NCBI GenBank assembly: GCA_050331695.1
Contig: JBHJGP010000037.1
Location: 1-23,716, forward strand
DNA length: 23,716 nucleotides
Source: JBHJGP01 sp050331695
Lineage (GTDB): Bacteria; Pseudomonadota; Alphaproteobacteria; Geminicoccales; Geminicoccaceae
Direction: 5' to 3'
Shown here: positions 15,285 to 23,578 of the stretch, one piece after another
Layout of the letters: every line of letters starts with the position of its first letter
Position numbering within the stretch: the first letter of the stretch is position 1
Program-made: the position numbers and the translations under genes
The notes under the pieces: generated by a model
What the model saw: the letters and a program-made list of their open reading frames with translations, nothing else
The model's database searches: none
Told to the model about the DNA's origin: nothing

Positions 15285-16393
15285 GGATTGTAGCGCGCGA
15301 TGCCGGTTCCCAAACGGACCACCGATTGACCATCCTTGAGAAACGGCAGGCCGCGGGCAGCGACGATCTCGCCGGGCTCCAAGCCATCGCTGATCAGAGC
15401 GCGGTCGCCGGTGAGATCCCTGACGGTGACCTCGCGGCGGCTGACGGTGCCGGTCGCCTCGTCGAAGACGAAGCTCACGGTTGTCTCGTCATCGATCGGC
15501 AGATAGGCGGTCGCCGGCACGATAACCGTCTCGCCGTCACCATCACCCGGGTTCAGAGCGAAAAGGACCTCGCTGGTGATGCCGGCTCTCAGGTCCGGCG
15601 GTGCGTCCTCGAGCCTGAGCGTGACCGGAAATGCGCTGCCCATGGTCGCTCGGGAGCCGATCTCACGTATCATGCCGTTCAGTCGCAGATTGGGTCGGCT
15701 CGGAAATCTGACGTCGTGGCTGGAGCCTAGGGTCAGCCGGTCGACCAATGTTTCTGGAACCGAAACGAGAACCTCGAGCCCGCCGCTATTGCCCTGCACC
15801 TCGAGGACCGTCTCACCGGCGCTCACCTGCTGTGACGGCTCGATCAAGCGGGCGGCGACCGTGCCACCATAGGGCGCTCTGATGACCGTGTCGCCGAGGC
15901 CGTCCTCGGCGATCGCGAGGCGCGCCTGGGCCATTTCAACCTGGCTCTGCGCCGTGTCCCGAGCCGAGATCGCGAAATCGAACGCGGCTTTCGACACCCA
16001 ACCGCGGTCGTAAAGCTGTTGCTGGCGGGAATGATCGTTCTCCGCCTCGGCCAGCCTGGCCTGCGCCTCCGCGACCTCGCTTTCTCGTTCCCGCACCGTC
16101 AATCGATAGGTATCCGGCTCCAGTCTGGCCAGAACGTCGCCCGCCTCAAAATGATCGCCTATCTCGAATGCGACCTCGGCCACCCGGCCCGATACCTGAA
16201 AGCTCATATTGGCCCGCTGAATGGCTCGAACTGTGCCCGGCAACGAGCGGAAGCCACCGCTTGAGGCCGTCTCGACGACCGCCCAGGCGATGGGCGTGGG
16301 AGGGGCTTCCGCTTCCACGGCCGGCTCGTCGCAGGCGCCGAGCGCGGCCAACGCGATAAAAAGCGGCGGAAATGATCTGAGCGACCGTCGCAA
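15281..16393 (-). CDS. RND efflux periplasmic adaptor lipoprotein (HlyD/MFP family)
   Basis: 370-residue membrane-fusion protein linking the RND permease to an outer-membrane channel. The N-terminus MRRSLRSFPPLFIALAALGAC is a lipoprotein signal with lipobox L-G-A-C (Cys21). The barrel-sandwich/lipoyl hybrid follows (SFQVSGRVAEVAFEIGDHFEAGD, with its second half at VIRAPYGGTVAARLIEPSQQV). Between the halves is an alpha-hairpin rich in Glu/Ala/Gln (about 95-155). A beta-barrel and a membrane-proximal domain end the protein. TTG 16393 follows GAGGAGA at good spacing. It is first in a two-gene operon with the permease, and the promoter region carries the palindrome probably bound by the divergent TetR regulator. 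Confidence 0.9.
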   Translation of the reverse strand: MRRSLRSFPPLFIALAALGACDEPAVEAEAPPTPIAWAVVETASSGGFRSLPGTVRAIQRANMSFQVSGRVAEVAFEIGDHFEAGDVLARLEPDTYRLTVRERESEVAEAQARLAEAENDHSRQQQLYDRGWVSKAAFDFAISARDTAQSQVEMAQARLAIAEDGLGDTVIRAPYGGTVAARLIEPSQQVSAGETVLEVQGNSGGLEVLVSVPETLVDRLTLGSSHDVRFPSRPNLRLNGMIREIGSRATMGSAFPVTLRLEDAPPDLRAGITSEVLFALNPGDGDGETVIVPATAYLPIDDETTVSFVFDEATGTVSRREVTVRDLTGDRALISDGLEPGEIVAARGLPFLKDGQSVVRLGTGIARYNP

Positions 16394-16422
16394 CGCGTTC
16401 TCTCCTCAGCGTGCCACAATTC

Positions 16423-16447
16423 AATGAACTGAACGGTTCGGTTCATT
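16423..16447. promoter_or_regulatory. 25-bp TetR-type operator palindrome
   Basis: From AATGAACTGAAC around a central G at 16435 to GTTCGGTTCATT, 11 of 12 position pairs are complementary (only 16430/16440 differ). It lies between the efflux operon and the tetR gene. It is just after the -10 of the leftward promoter and 3 bases before the rightward -35, so one bound dimer pair could shut both. Confidence 0.75.
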
Positions 16448-16450
16448 TTC

Positions 16451-16482
16451 TTGACATATCTAATACCAGAGACGATTGTCAA
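16451..16482. promoter_or_regulatory. Face-to-face divergent promoters for efflux operon and tetR
   Basis: A perfect TTGACA (16451-16456) heads rightward, with a weak GATTGT 17 bases on. On the opposite strand a perfect TTGACA (16482-16477) heads leftward, with TATGTC (16458-16453) 18 bases on, overlapping the other -35. The leftward transcript would start within or next to the palindrome at 16423-16447. Confidence 0.5.
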
Positions 16483-16513
16483 GGTGACCAATCGGTACGA
16501 TCAAGATACCTAG

Positions 16514-17143
16514 ATGAACGATTTCACGCCCTTAGATAGAACGAGCGCCAAGGCTCAGCAGATTCTGACTGGTGCCCGTGAGGCCTTTCGCGAACTGGGC
16601 TATGAGGGTGCCAGTACCGATGAGATCGTGCGCCGCGCGGGCGTGTCCAAAGGAACGCTCTACAAATACTTCGCCGACAAACCGACCTTGTTCGCCGCCG
16701 TGGTCGAGGTGGAATGCCGCGAGCAGGCCGAGCACCTTTTCCAACTGAGCGCTCAGTTCGATGACATCGAACAAACTTTGCGGGAGATCGCCCGCAATCT
16801 GGTTCAGTTAATTCTCTCGCCCTTCATGCAGGGCATTTTTCGCCTGGCCGTCGCAGAATCGCAGCGGTTTCCGGACCTCGCCCGGGCGTTCTACAGCGCC
16901 GGTCCCGATCTCGGCATTCGGCGAATGTCCCAATTGCTGGCGGCGGCGGTCGCCCGGGGCGAGCTGGAGATCAAAGATGTGGAGTTGGCGGCCCATCAAT
17001 TCGAGCAGCTTTGCAAGGCCGACGTCTTCTTCAAATGCCTTTTTCAGGTGAAGGCGTCGTTTCGCGAGGACGAGATCAACCGGGTGGCCGACGGCGCGGT
17101 CGATACGTTTTTGCGCGCCTATCGACCGCGTTGCCGAGCCTAG
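16514..17143 (+). CDS. TetR/AcrR family repressor with AefR-like C-terminal domain
   Basis: 209-residue DNA-binding regulator. The helix-turn-helix is at about residues 36-56 (STDEIVRRAGVSKGTLYKYFA), preceded by ILTGAREAFRELGYEGA, the usual first helix. The ligand-binding part (LREIARNLVQLILSPF...FRLAVAESQRFPDLARAF) matches the AefR-like C-terminal group often found beside RND pumps. It is divergent from the adaptor gene with a 120-base gap holding the palindromic operator, so autorepression and repression of the pump are likely, relieved by an efflux substrate. Its ATG has only a weak ribosome site. The gene ends 16 bases from the convergent dehydrogenase. Confidence 0.9.
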   Translation: MNDFTPLDRTSAKAQQILTGAREAFRELGYEGASTDEIVRRAGVSKGTLYKYFADKPTLFAAVVEVECREQAEHLFQLSAQFDDIEQTLREIARNLVQLILSPFMQGIFRLAVAESQRFPDLARAFYSAGPDLGIRRMSQLLAAAVARGELEIKDVELAAHQFEQLCKADVFFKCLFQVKASFREDEINRVADGAVDTFLRAYRPRCRA

Positions 17144-17159
17144 GAACCCACGGCGTTCC

Positions 17160-18029
17160 TCAAGACGGGCCGTAAAGCTGGATGATGCCGGTGATATTGT
17201 CACCGCCGTAGCCTTTGGCGGCGCCGCGTTCATAGACCTTGCCTGCCGCGTCACTCACTGGAAGCTCGGCCGAGAGCGTCGTTGCCGAGCCGGCGATCAG
17301 ACCAAAATCCTTGGCGACCAGGTCGATCGGAAAAGCGGGGGCGAAAGCGCCTTCGAGCATGGCGGCGGCAGACCCCTTTGCCGCCGGGCTGCACACCGGC
17401 GTCGAACCGATGATGTCGATCGCTGTCCGGTCGTCGATCCCGGCCCGGCGGGCGAAGGCGATGAGCTCGGCCATCGTCGCGAGCTGGACGCCGAACAGGC
17501 CATTGACCATCAGCTTCAAAACGGTGCCGGCGCCACGATCGCCCGCATGGTGTGCGGCACCGCCCATCACATCCAGAGCGGGCCTGATGCGGGCCAACGT
17601 CTCAGCCCTGCCGCCCGCCAAAAAGATCAGTTGTCCCGCCTCCGCCTGGGGACGGGAGCCCGCCACCGGGGCATCGACAAACGCGATGTTCCGCTCATCG
17701 AATGTCTTGGCGAGAGCGCGGGCGTGGGAGACGCTGAGCGTCGAGCATTCCACCGCAACGGTGCCGTTGGACATGGCGTCCAGCGCACCGGTCGCCGGGT
17801 CGAGCCACACGGATCGCGACGCTTCGTCGTCCCGGACCATCGCGAAGACAAAATCCGCCCCGCGGGCGGCTTCCCGCGGGCTGGAAGCGACCTTGGCGCC
17901 TCGCTCCGCCAAGGATTGGGTTCTGTCGATCGAGCGGTTCCAGACCGTCAGCTCGAAGCCGTTCTCGATTAGTCTTGCCGCCATGCGCGAGCCCATCGCG
18001 CCTAGGCCCAAAAAAGCAATCGCCGTCAT
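17160..18029 (-). CDS. NAD(P)-dependent beta-hydroxyacid dehydrogenase family oxidoreductase
   Basis: 289-residue cytosolic dehydrogenase related to 3-hydroxyisobutyrate dehydrogenase and tartronate semialdehyde reductase. The Rossmann motif GLGAMGSRMA (8-17) starts the protein. FVDAPVAGSRPQAEAGQL (117-134) is the substrate-binding signature (usually DAPVSGG). GAGTVLKLMVNGLFG (167-181) carries the catalytic Lys172 and Asn176. DLVAKDFGLI is the conserved cofactor/substrate contact region. ATG 18029 follows GAGGAGA eight bases before; an upstream in-frame start at 18056 has no such support. It is divergent from the LysR gene, which probably controls it. Exact substrate is not clear. Confidence 0.88.
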   Translation of the reverse strand: MTAIAFLGLGAMGSRMAARLIENGFELTVWNRSIDRTQSLAERGAKVASSPREAARGADFVFAMVRDDEASRSVWLDPATGALDAMSNGTVAVECSTLSVSHARALAKTFDERNIAFVDAPVAGSRPQAEAGQLIFLAGGRAETLARIRPALDVMGGAAHHAGDRGAGTVLKLMVNGLFGVQLATMAELIAFARRAGIDDRTAIDIIGSTPVCSPAAKGSAAAMLEGAFAPAFPIDLVAKDFGLIAGSATTLSAELPVSDAAGKVYERGAAKGYGGDNITGIIQLYGPS

Positions 18030-18133
18030 GCGGATAGTCTCCTCGTTGCAAAACATTCGGCGACAAAGCTATTTGATGCATTGAGCGCGATAAACAGGTT
18101 GCTCCGCATAAGATACGTGCGCAGAAAACAGGA

Positions 18134-19054
18134 ATGGAGATCGAGACCCTCAGGCTGTTCGTCGACGTCGCCAACCGATTGAGCTTCGCCGCGGTGGCGG
18201 CTGACCGGGGCGTCAACCCGTCGTCGGTCTCTCGAGCCATCGCCCATCTAGAGGGGGCCTTGGGCGTCCGCCTGCTGCAGCGCTCGACCCGGCGGATGAC
18301 CCTGACCGAAAGCGGGCAGGCATTCAGGGCGCGCGTCACGGACATTCTGGACGAATATGACCAGGCGGTCGATCAGGCCCAATCGTCAGCCAGGGGCGCG
18401 GCGGGCACGCTGAGACTGACCGCCTCGGTTGCGTTCGGAGAACGGGTCATAACACCGCTGGTGCCCGCTTTTCGGGCGACGTATCCGGCGGTGAAGCTCG
18501 AACTACTGTTCACGGACGCCAATCTCGATCTGGTTTCGAATGGCATCGACCTGGCCGTCCGTCTCGGACATGGGGTGGAGGGCGACCTTATCGCCTCGAA
18601 GCTGATCCCGACCCGTTATCGCGTGTGCGCTAGTCCCGCCTATCTGGCCGACGCCGCGCCGATCAATGCTCCGGCCGATCTTGAGCACCACCCGTGCGTG
18701 CTCTTCACCCTTCCGGCCTACCGCACGGCCTGGCGGTTTCGATCCAGGGGAGACGGCGCGGCGGAGACCGTCGTGCCGGTGAGCGGTGACATCGCGGTTT
18801 CATCGGCTCTGAGCTTAAGGTCGGCGGTGCTCTCTGGCCTGGGTCCCGGATTGCTCGCCGACTGGCTGGTGGGCGATGACATCGAAGCGGGTCGGCTCAC
18901 CCGGCTTCTGCCTGACTTCGAGGTCACCGCCACCGAATTCGATACGGCGGCCTGGCTGGTCTATCCAAGCCGCGCGTATCTGCCCTCGAAAGTGCGGGTC
19001 ATGATCGATTTTCTGCGAGCGCAGTTACGACCGTTTTCGCCGTCTTTGTCCTAG
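18134..19054 (+). CDS. LysR-family transcriptional regulator
   Basis: 306 residues. The winged helix-turn-helix is at about 1-60 (METL-type start MEIETLRLFVDVANRLSFAA, then VNPSSVSRAIAHLEGALGVRLLQR and RRMTLTESG). A linker helix and a periplasmic-binding-like effector domain follow (VRLGHG, LIPTRYRVCASPAYL, PADLEHHPCV), resembling the CrgA/DsdC-like group. It probably regulates the divergent dehydrogenase across a 104-base gap. Within that gap ATTTGATGCATTGAGC (around 18071) has a partial dyad around ATGCAT that could be its site. AGGA abuts the ATG, which is unusually close. Its TAG stop shares the bases CTAG with the stop of the convergent binding-protein gene. Confidence 0.9.
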   Translation: MEIETLRLFVDVANRLSFAAVAADRGVNPSSVSRAIAHLEGALGVRLLQRSTRRMTLTESGQAFRARVTDILDEYDQAVDQAQSSARGAAGTLRLTASVAFGERVITPLVPAFRATYPAVKLELLFTDANLDLVSNGIDLAVRLGHGVEGDLIASKLIPTRYRVCASPAYLADAAPINAPADLEHHPCVLFTLPAYRTAWRFRSRGDGAAETVVPVSGDIAVSSALSLRSAVLSGLGPGLLADWLVGDDIEAGRLTRLLPDFEVTATEFDTAAWLVYPSRAYLPSKVRVMIDFLRAQLRPFSPSLS

Positions 19055-20043
19055 CGAATTCCGGCCTCGATCAGCGGGATCAGATCATTGATCGTCTCTG
19101 GCGTGACCACGCCGCCGCCGGTGTTCACGCTCAGGCCGGTGATCCCATATTTCGCCGAGAGCACGCATTGGACGACCGGCAAAAATCCTTGGAGATAGAG
19201 CTGCTGGTCCAGGGTGACCGTGATGTAGCCTTCCTGGAGCCCGGCATTGGTCGCTGGCGCTAGATCAATACCGCCGTCGATGATCTCGCCCGGTTCCTTG
19301 CCCGCCTGTTTCAGCGCCTGGGGAATGATGCCCGTGAGCGTGCCGTGCTGGGTGCCGATCGCCTAGACGACCGGATTGCTTAGGAGATAGCCGCCCAGCA
19401 CCGGCACGGCCAGGGTCGGATCGGAATCCACCTCGGCCGAAATCACCAGCTCGTCGACCTCGAGGCCCGCCTCCTTGAGCCCGTCGACGACGCCGTCCGC
19501 CGAGGCCCGCCGTCCGGACGCGAAATGGCCGTAGACGACCGCCTTGTCGCCCTCGGACAGCTTGCCGTGCTCGACCATCTTCTGACCGGTGAGGAACCCG
19601 CCCGGATGAAGGTCGACGCCGACATAGCCCATGCCGTCGGCCTGGTACTGGTCCACCAGTTCCGGGATCAGGGCGTTGCCCATGGTTATCCGAATGCCCT
19701 GGGCGCGCGCGTCGGCCACCAGATCCTCCCAGGCATCGAAGCCCGGATGGCCCATGATCTCGATACAGTCGGGACTGGCGGCGACCGCCTCCCGGAACTG
19801 GTTGAGCATAGTTTCCGGCTGCCAGGATGAATATTGCTCGCGGAGCTCGACGCCCAGATGTTCGGCCGCGGCCTTGGCGCCATTGGTGCGGGGCAGGGTG
19901 GCGCCGCCGCCGGCGACACCGCCCATCTGGAAATACATGACGATGCCGTCGCCCAATTTCTCCTGGGCCGATGAGGGCGCCGTCACGCCCGCGATCGCGG
20001 CGATGGCTACGCCCGCCGCCAGCAGTCTGGTCTTTTTGTTCAT
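19051..20043 (-). pseudogene. Sugar ABC transporter substrate-binding protein, interrupted by in-frame TAG
   Basis: Periplasmic-binding-protein type 1 (ribose/xylose class) of 330 codons with one internal amber codon at 19365-19363. Residues 1-27 (MNKKTRLLAAGVAIAAIAG, then VTAPSSAQ) are a Sec signal peptide; a good GGGAGGAAG ribosome site precedes ATG 20043. The mature fold reads on through FQMGGVAGGGATLPRTNGAK and IMGHPGFDAWEDLV to LGGYLLSNPVV. TAG then occurs as codon 227, and the same frame continues AIGTQHGTLTGIIPQALKQA, ATNAGLQEGYITVTLDQQLY and TPETINDLIPLIEAGIR to a TAG at 19053-19051. Nothing else is disrupted and the tail looks well conserved. A 226-residue truncated product would lack much of the second lobe and should not work. 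It could be a pseudogene, a read-through gene or a sequence error. Confidence 0.85.
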
Positions 20044-20059
20044 GGACTTCCTCCCTGTT

Positions 20060-21175
20060 TTACGGCTCAGCCTCCGCTGGCCGATCCGATTGGCCAGGCG
20101 GTTTGGGTTCGAGCCAGCCGCCCGCTCTCATGCCGATCAGGCCCTTGAAGTGATCGGGGCGCTCCATCAGCAAATGGAAAATTACCGCGATCAAGAACAC
20201 CAGACCCACCACCAGGCGCGTCCAAAAGCCGGATAGCCCGCTGGCGACGATCCCGGCCTCGATGCAACCGACGATGTAGGAGCCGAAGAAGGTACCGATC
20301 ACCAGACCGCGGCCACCGGAGATCGACGTGCCGCCGATGAACACGGCCGCAACGACGATCAACAGATAAGCCGTTCCCTGGGAGGTGTAAAAATTCTTGT
20401 TCTCGAGGGTCACCAGCACGCCGGCGACCGCGGCAAGCGCGCCCATGAGGGTGAAGGCCTTTATCCGCTCCCGATTAACCTTGATGCCGACGACGCGGGC
20501 GACGTTCGGATTGTCGCCGATGAACAGAAGGTGCTCGCCGAAGCGATGGCGGTTGAGGATGAACCAGACGATGACCGTGGCCAGCAGCGTCCAGATGGCC
20601 TGCATCGGGATTCCCAGAAATCGGCCGGTCAGGACCCCGTGGATCGCATATTCATCGACATAGCGAAGCGAATATTGCTGGCCCGAACCGATGATCAGCG
20701 ACAGGCCCTCGAACAAAAACAGGGTCGCGATGGTGGCGATGATCGACGGGATGCCGATGACCGCGATCAAAACGCCGTTGAAGAAGCCGATCGCGGCGCC
20801 GACCAGAACGGCAATCGCGAAGAACAGCCAGGGCAAATAGTTGGTCACACCGTTTTCGGCACTGACCAGACCGTTCTCGCCGGTATCGCCTGGAAAGGCC
20901 CCGAACTTGGTCAGCATGGCGAAGATGATCCCCGACATCTAGACCACGGACGGGAAGGACAAATCGATGTCACCGGAGGCGATAATCAGGGTCAGCCCCA
21001 GACCAATCAATAGCGGTGGCGGGACGGTCGCCAGGAAAGAGACGTAAATATAGGGGCTAAGAAAACTCTGGGGTGCGGTCACCATGAAGATGGCGATGAT
21101 GCAGACCAGCACGATCCCCACCGGCACGCCTTCCCGGCCCAGCCATGAGGAAGGTCCCGACGGCGCTCTAGGCAA
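20060..21175 (-). pseudogene. Sugar ABC transporter permease, interrupted by in-frame TAG
   Basis: BPD_transp_2 (RbsC/XylH-like) inner-membrane permease of about 371 codons with an amber codon at 20941-20939. The first part, from TTG 21175, covers VGIVLVCIIAIFMVTAPQSF, PPLLIGLGLTLIIASGDIDL and SFPSVV, the hallmark GDIDLS motif. TAG follows, then MSGIIFAMLTKFGAFPG and the remaining helices (IAVLVGAAIGFFNGVLIAVI, GIPSIIATIATLFLFEG, AVFIGGTSISGGRGLVIGTF). The GTSxxGGRG motif near the C-terminus is intact. The ATG next to the TAG could let a 292-residue fragment be made, but it would lack the first helices. The start overlaps the ATPase stop by 8 bases. Like the binding-protein gene 16 bases downstream, it is otherwise undamaged. 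Confidence 0.83.
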
Positions 21176-21947
21176 CGGCCTGGGCCTCGATCTGCTGCAG
21201 ATTGATGACGTGTCTGGTCAATTCGTCGACGGTCATGTCGCCTTTCTGAACTTCGGCGACGATTGTGCCCCGATCGATGATCACCATGCGATCGGCGATG
21301 CTGTGCACATGGGCCAGATTATGGTCGATGTAGATACAGGCCCGGCCCGCGCGCTTGATCGAGGTGACGAAATCCAGAACTTTTTGCACTTCCTTCACGG
21401 CGAGCGCGACCGTGGGCTCGTCGAGAATGATCAGATCGCTTTCGAAATGCATGGCCCGGCCGATCGCCACGCCCTGACGTTCGCCACCCGACAATTTGGC
21501 GACCATGCTGTCGGCATCGATACCGACCCCGCGGAAGCCGATCTTGTCTTTCAGGATCTGATCCGCGATCTCGCGCTGGCGCTTGACGTTGATGAAGCCG
21601 AACCGGTTGGTGATCTGCCGGCCGACGAAAAAATTGCGCCACAAAGGCTGCTTCTCGCCGAGCGAGGTTTCCTGATGGACGGTTTCGATCCCGAGCGCGC
21701 GGGCCCGGCTGACGGAGTAGTCTGACAGATCCACGGGCTGGTCGCGGACGAACAGCCGTCCGGATGTCGGCGTCAGCACGCCGGTCATGATCTTGATCAG
21801 GGTCGATTTGCCGGCACCATTGTCGCCGATCAGCCCGAGGATTTCGTTGCTGCCGACGGCGAGGTCGATACGGCGCAGCGCCTCGACCGAACCGAAGCGC
21901 ATGCCGATCCCATCCATGCGAATTGCGTGTGTGTGCTCGCCCGACAC
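21168..21947 (-). CDS. Sugar ABC transporter ATP-binding protein
   Basis: 259-residue ATPase for a ribose/xylose-type importer, working as a dimer at the inner face of the membrane. Walker A is GLIGDNGAGKSTLIKIM, Q-loop VHQETSL, signature LSGGERQGVAIGRAM, Walker B DLIILDEPTVALAV and H-loop IYIDHNLAHVHSIAD. All are intact. Single-domain length matches the XylG-half/FrcA-like group rather than the roughly 500-residue RbsA class. The start at GTG 21947 is the best available; ATG 21917 is a possible internal start. It heads the three-gene importer block whose other two members carry amber codons, so the ATPase alone is undamaged. It follows the PhnE gene after 86 bases. Confidence 0.9.
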   Translation of the reverse strand: MSGEHTHAIRMDGIGMRFGSVEALRRIDLAVGSNEILGLIGDNGAGKSTLIKIMTGVLTPTSGRLFVRDQPVDLSDYSVSRARALGIETVHQETSLGEKQPLWRNFFVGRQITNRFGFINVKRQREIADQILKDKIGFRGVGIDADSMVAKLSGGERQGVAIGRAMHFESDLIILDEPTVALAVKEVQKVLDFVTSIKRAGRACIYIDHNLAHVHSIADRMVIIDRGTIVAEVQKGDMTVDELTRHVINLQQIEAQAVA

Positions 21948-21998
21948 CGCCGCCAGCTTCCCCCGATCCCTGCCGTCAGCGTAGCCTCTTCGCCACAG

Positions 21999-22018
21999 CC
22001 GTCAAAAGCTTATGACGG
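21999..22018 (-). terminator. Small inverted repeat between PhnE and sugar ABC genes
   Basis: CCGTCA/TGACGG arms of 6 bases around an 8-base loop (AAAGCTTA) lie 16-35 bases after the PhnE stop. There is no U-tract, so if it acts as a terminator it is a weak or processing-type one. It could equally attenuate read-through into the sugar ABC genes. Confidence 0.25.
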
Positions 22019-22033
22019 TCGTTCGGGTTTCAC

Positions 22034-23575
22034 CTAGGCCTGGGCCCCCATAAGCCGGCTGCGAAGTGTGTTGGAGATGTGGTCGAAGATGAACACCACG
22101 ATCAAAATTAGAATGACCATGTAGAAGACGTTTTCCCAATCGGAATTGGTGCGCATCGCCTCCCACAGCTTGAGGCCGATGCCGCCGGCACCGACGGCGC
22201 CGATGATGGTCGCGGACCGCGTGTTGGATTCCCAGAAATAGAGCGCTTGGCTGGCGAAGATCGGCAGGATCTGGGGCATGACACCGAAACGCTGGACGAC
22301 GGCGGGCGAGGCGCCGACCGATTTCACCCCTTCGCGCTGGCGGTCGTCGATGTTTTCCAGGGCTTCGGCATAAAGTTTGCCGAGGGTCCCGGTGTCGGTG
22401 AAGAAAATCGCCGACATGCCGGCAAGCGGTCCCGGTCCGAAAGCGCGGGTAAAAAACAAGGCCCAGATCAGCATATCGACCGATCGTAAAAAGTCGAAGA
22501 AGCGCTTGATGATCTGGTTGGCGAACGTCGACGGCGTGATGTTGCGCGCCGCGATGAAAGACAGCGGGAACGCGATGATGCCGGCGAACAGCGTGCCGAC
22601 GAAGGCCATGACGATCGTCTGCAATAGCTTGGTCCAGACATCCAGATGCTGCCATTCGGCATTGTAGAGAATGTTGCTCCAGGCCAGCGCCAGATTGGAC
22701 CTCGACGGATCGATCCGCTCACCGAAGGCGATCAGGCCCAGGGTTTCGCTGAGCGGCCGTCCCCAAAAGGGTGAGTTCGCGTCGAACAGGAAGTTTTCCC
22801 AACCGAAGAACCGCCGGCGGATCTTGACCTCGTCGTCCGTGACCTCGACCCGACCGGTGAAGCCGAAGAAGGCCACGACCTTCTCGCCGGGCCGCCTTTG
22901 TTCGGCCCATGACGGAAGCTCACCCTCCGGCGTGACGGCTTCGTCATAGTCGATGGTGACCAAAACACTTTCGCCGTCGCGCTCCAGGGTGATGCCTTCG
23001 GGTGTCACGGTGACGATGCCGGCATCGCCCATGCGAACCACGGCGCGGGTGACGACCTCTTCGGTCACGGTCCGAGTTTCCCCGGGTTCCGAGGCACCGT
23101 CGCCACCTGTTGCGGCGTCAGGCGCCATGAAACCGGTGTCGGGGCTGGTGCCTTGAGCGCCCTGCACCATGAAACTGTTCTGGTTCTTGGCGGACACGTC
23201 TTCGCCCGGCGACGGTCCGGTGCTGACCTCCCGCGTCACCTCTTCGCGTTCGGTCTCGATCCAGTCGGGTTTCGGATCCTTTCCCAAGGCATCGAAGCGT
23301 GGAAAGACGACCGCCATCGCGCCATCGGCTTCGAGCTCGATGTCGGGACGGGTCTCATAGGTGACCCAGTCCGAGAGATAGGCACCGGCGATCGACCAGT
23401 TGCCTTGGCTGAGGACCTGGCCGATGGAGAAAAACCACCAACAGTAGATGGTGTAGGCCACGACCAGCAGGCCGGTGATAGGGAGCCCGTAGCGGCGCCA
23501 GAAGGAAGGCTTGAACGCCGCCGGGTGCCGGCGCTCCAGATCGTCGATGGTGGCGGCGTCGATCATCGTCGCCAT
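22034..23575 (-). CDS. phnE: Phosphonate-type ABC transporter permease (PhnE family, long form)
   Basis: 513-residue inner-membrane permease. Helix 1 is at about 31-52 (LPITGLLVVAYTIYCWWFFS). A long hydrophilic, probably periplasmic segment (about 60-305) follows. The BPD_transp_1 permease domain begins near 315 (LLQTIVMAFVGTLFAGIIAF). The EAA loop reads EGVKSVGASPAVVQRFGVMP (407-426 approximately), followed by RSATIIGAVGAGGIGLKLWE. Ordinary PhnE proteins have about 270 residues. The insert includes an acidic Gly/Ser/Thr-rich stretch (about 118-168) without family character. It starts 3 bases after the stop of another PhnE gene, and a GGGGA precedes ATG 23575. It would import phosphonate, phosphate ester or phosphite with the partner permease and PhnC/PhnD, which must lie beyond the right edge. 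Confidence 0.85.
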   Translation of the reverse strand: MATMIDAATIDDLERRHPAAFKPSFWRRYGLPITGLLVVAYTIYCWWFFSIGQVLSQGNWSIAGAYLSDWVTYETRPDIELEADGAMAVVFPRFDALGKDPKPDWIETEREEVTREVSTGPSPGEDVSAKNQNSFMVQGAQGTSPDTGFMAPDAATGGDGASEPGETRTVTEEVVTRAVVRMGDAGIVTVTPEGITLERDGESVLVTIDYDEAVTPEGELPSWAEQRRPGEKVVAFFGFTGRVEVTDDEVKIRRRFFGWENFLFDANSPFWGRPLSETLGLIAFGERIDPSRSNLALAWSNILYNAEWQHLDVWTKLLQTIVMAFVGTLFAGIIAFPLSFIAARNITPSTFANQIIKRFFDFLRSVDMLIWALFFTRAFGPGPLAGMSAIFFTDTGTLGKLYAEALENIDDRQREGVKSVGASPAVVQRFGVMPQILPIFASQALYFWESNTRSATIIGAVGAGGIGLKLWEAMRTNSDWENVFYMVILILIVVFIFDHISNTLRSRLMGAQA

Positions 23576-23578
23576 GAG

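Noticed and set aside
22002..22655. 217-codon minus-strand frame inside the PhnE gene
   Set aside because: Alternative-frame shadow of the PhnE permease domain, His/Arg-rich and without membrane helices.
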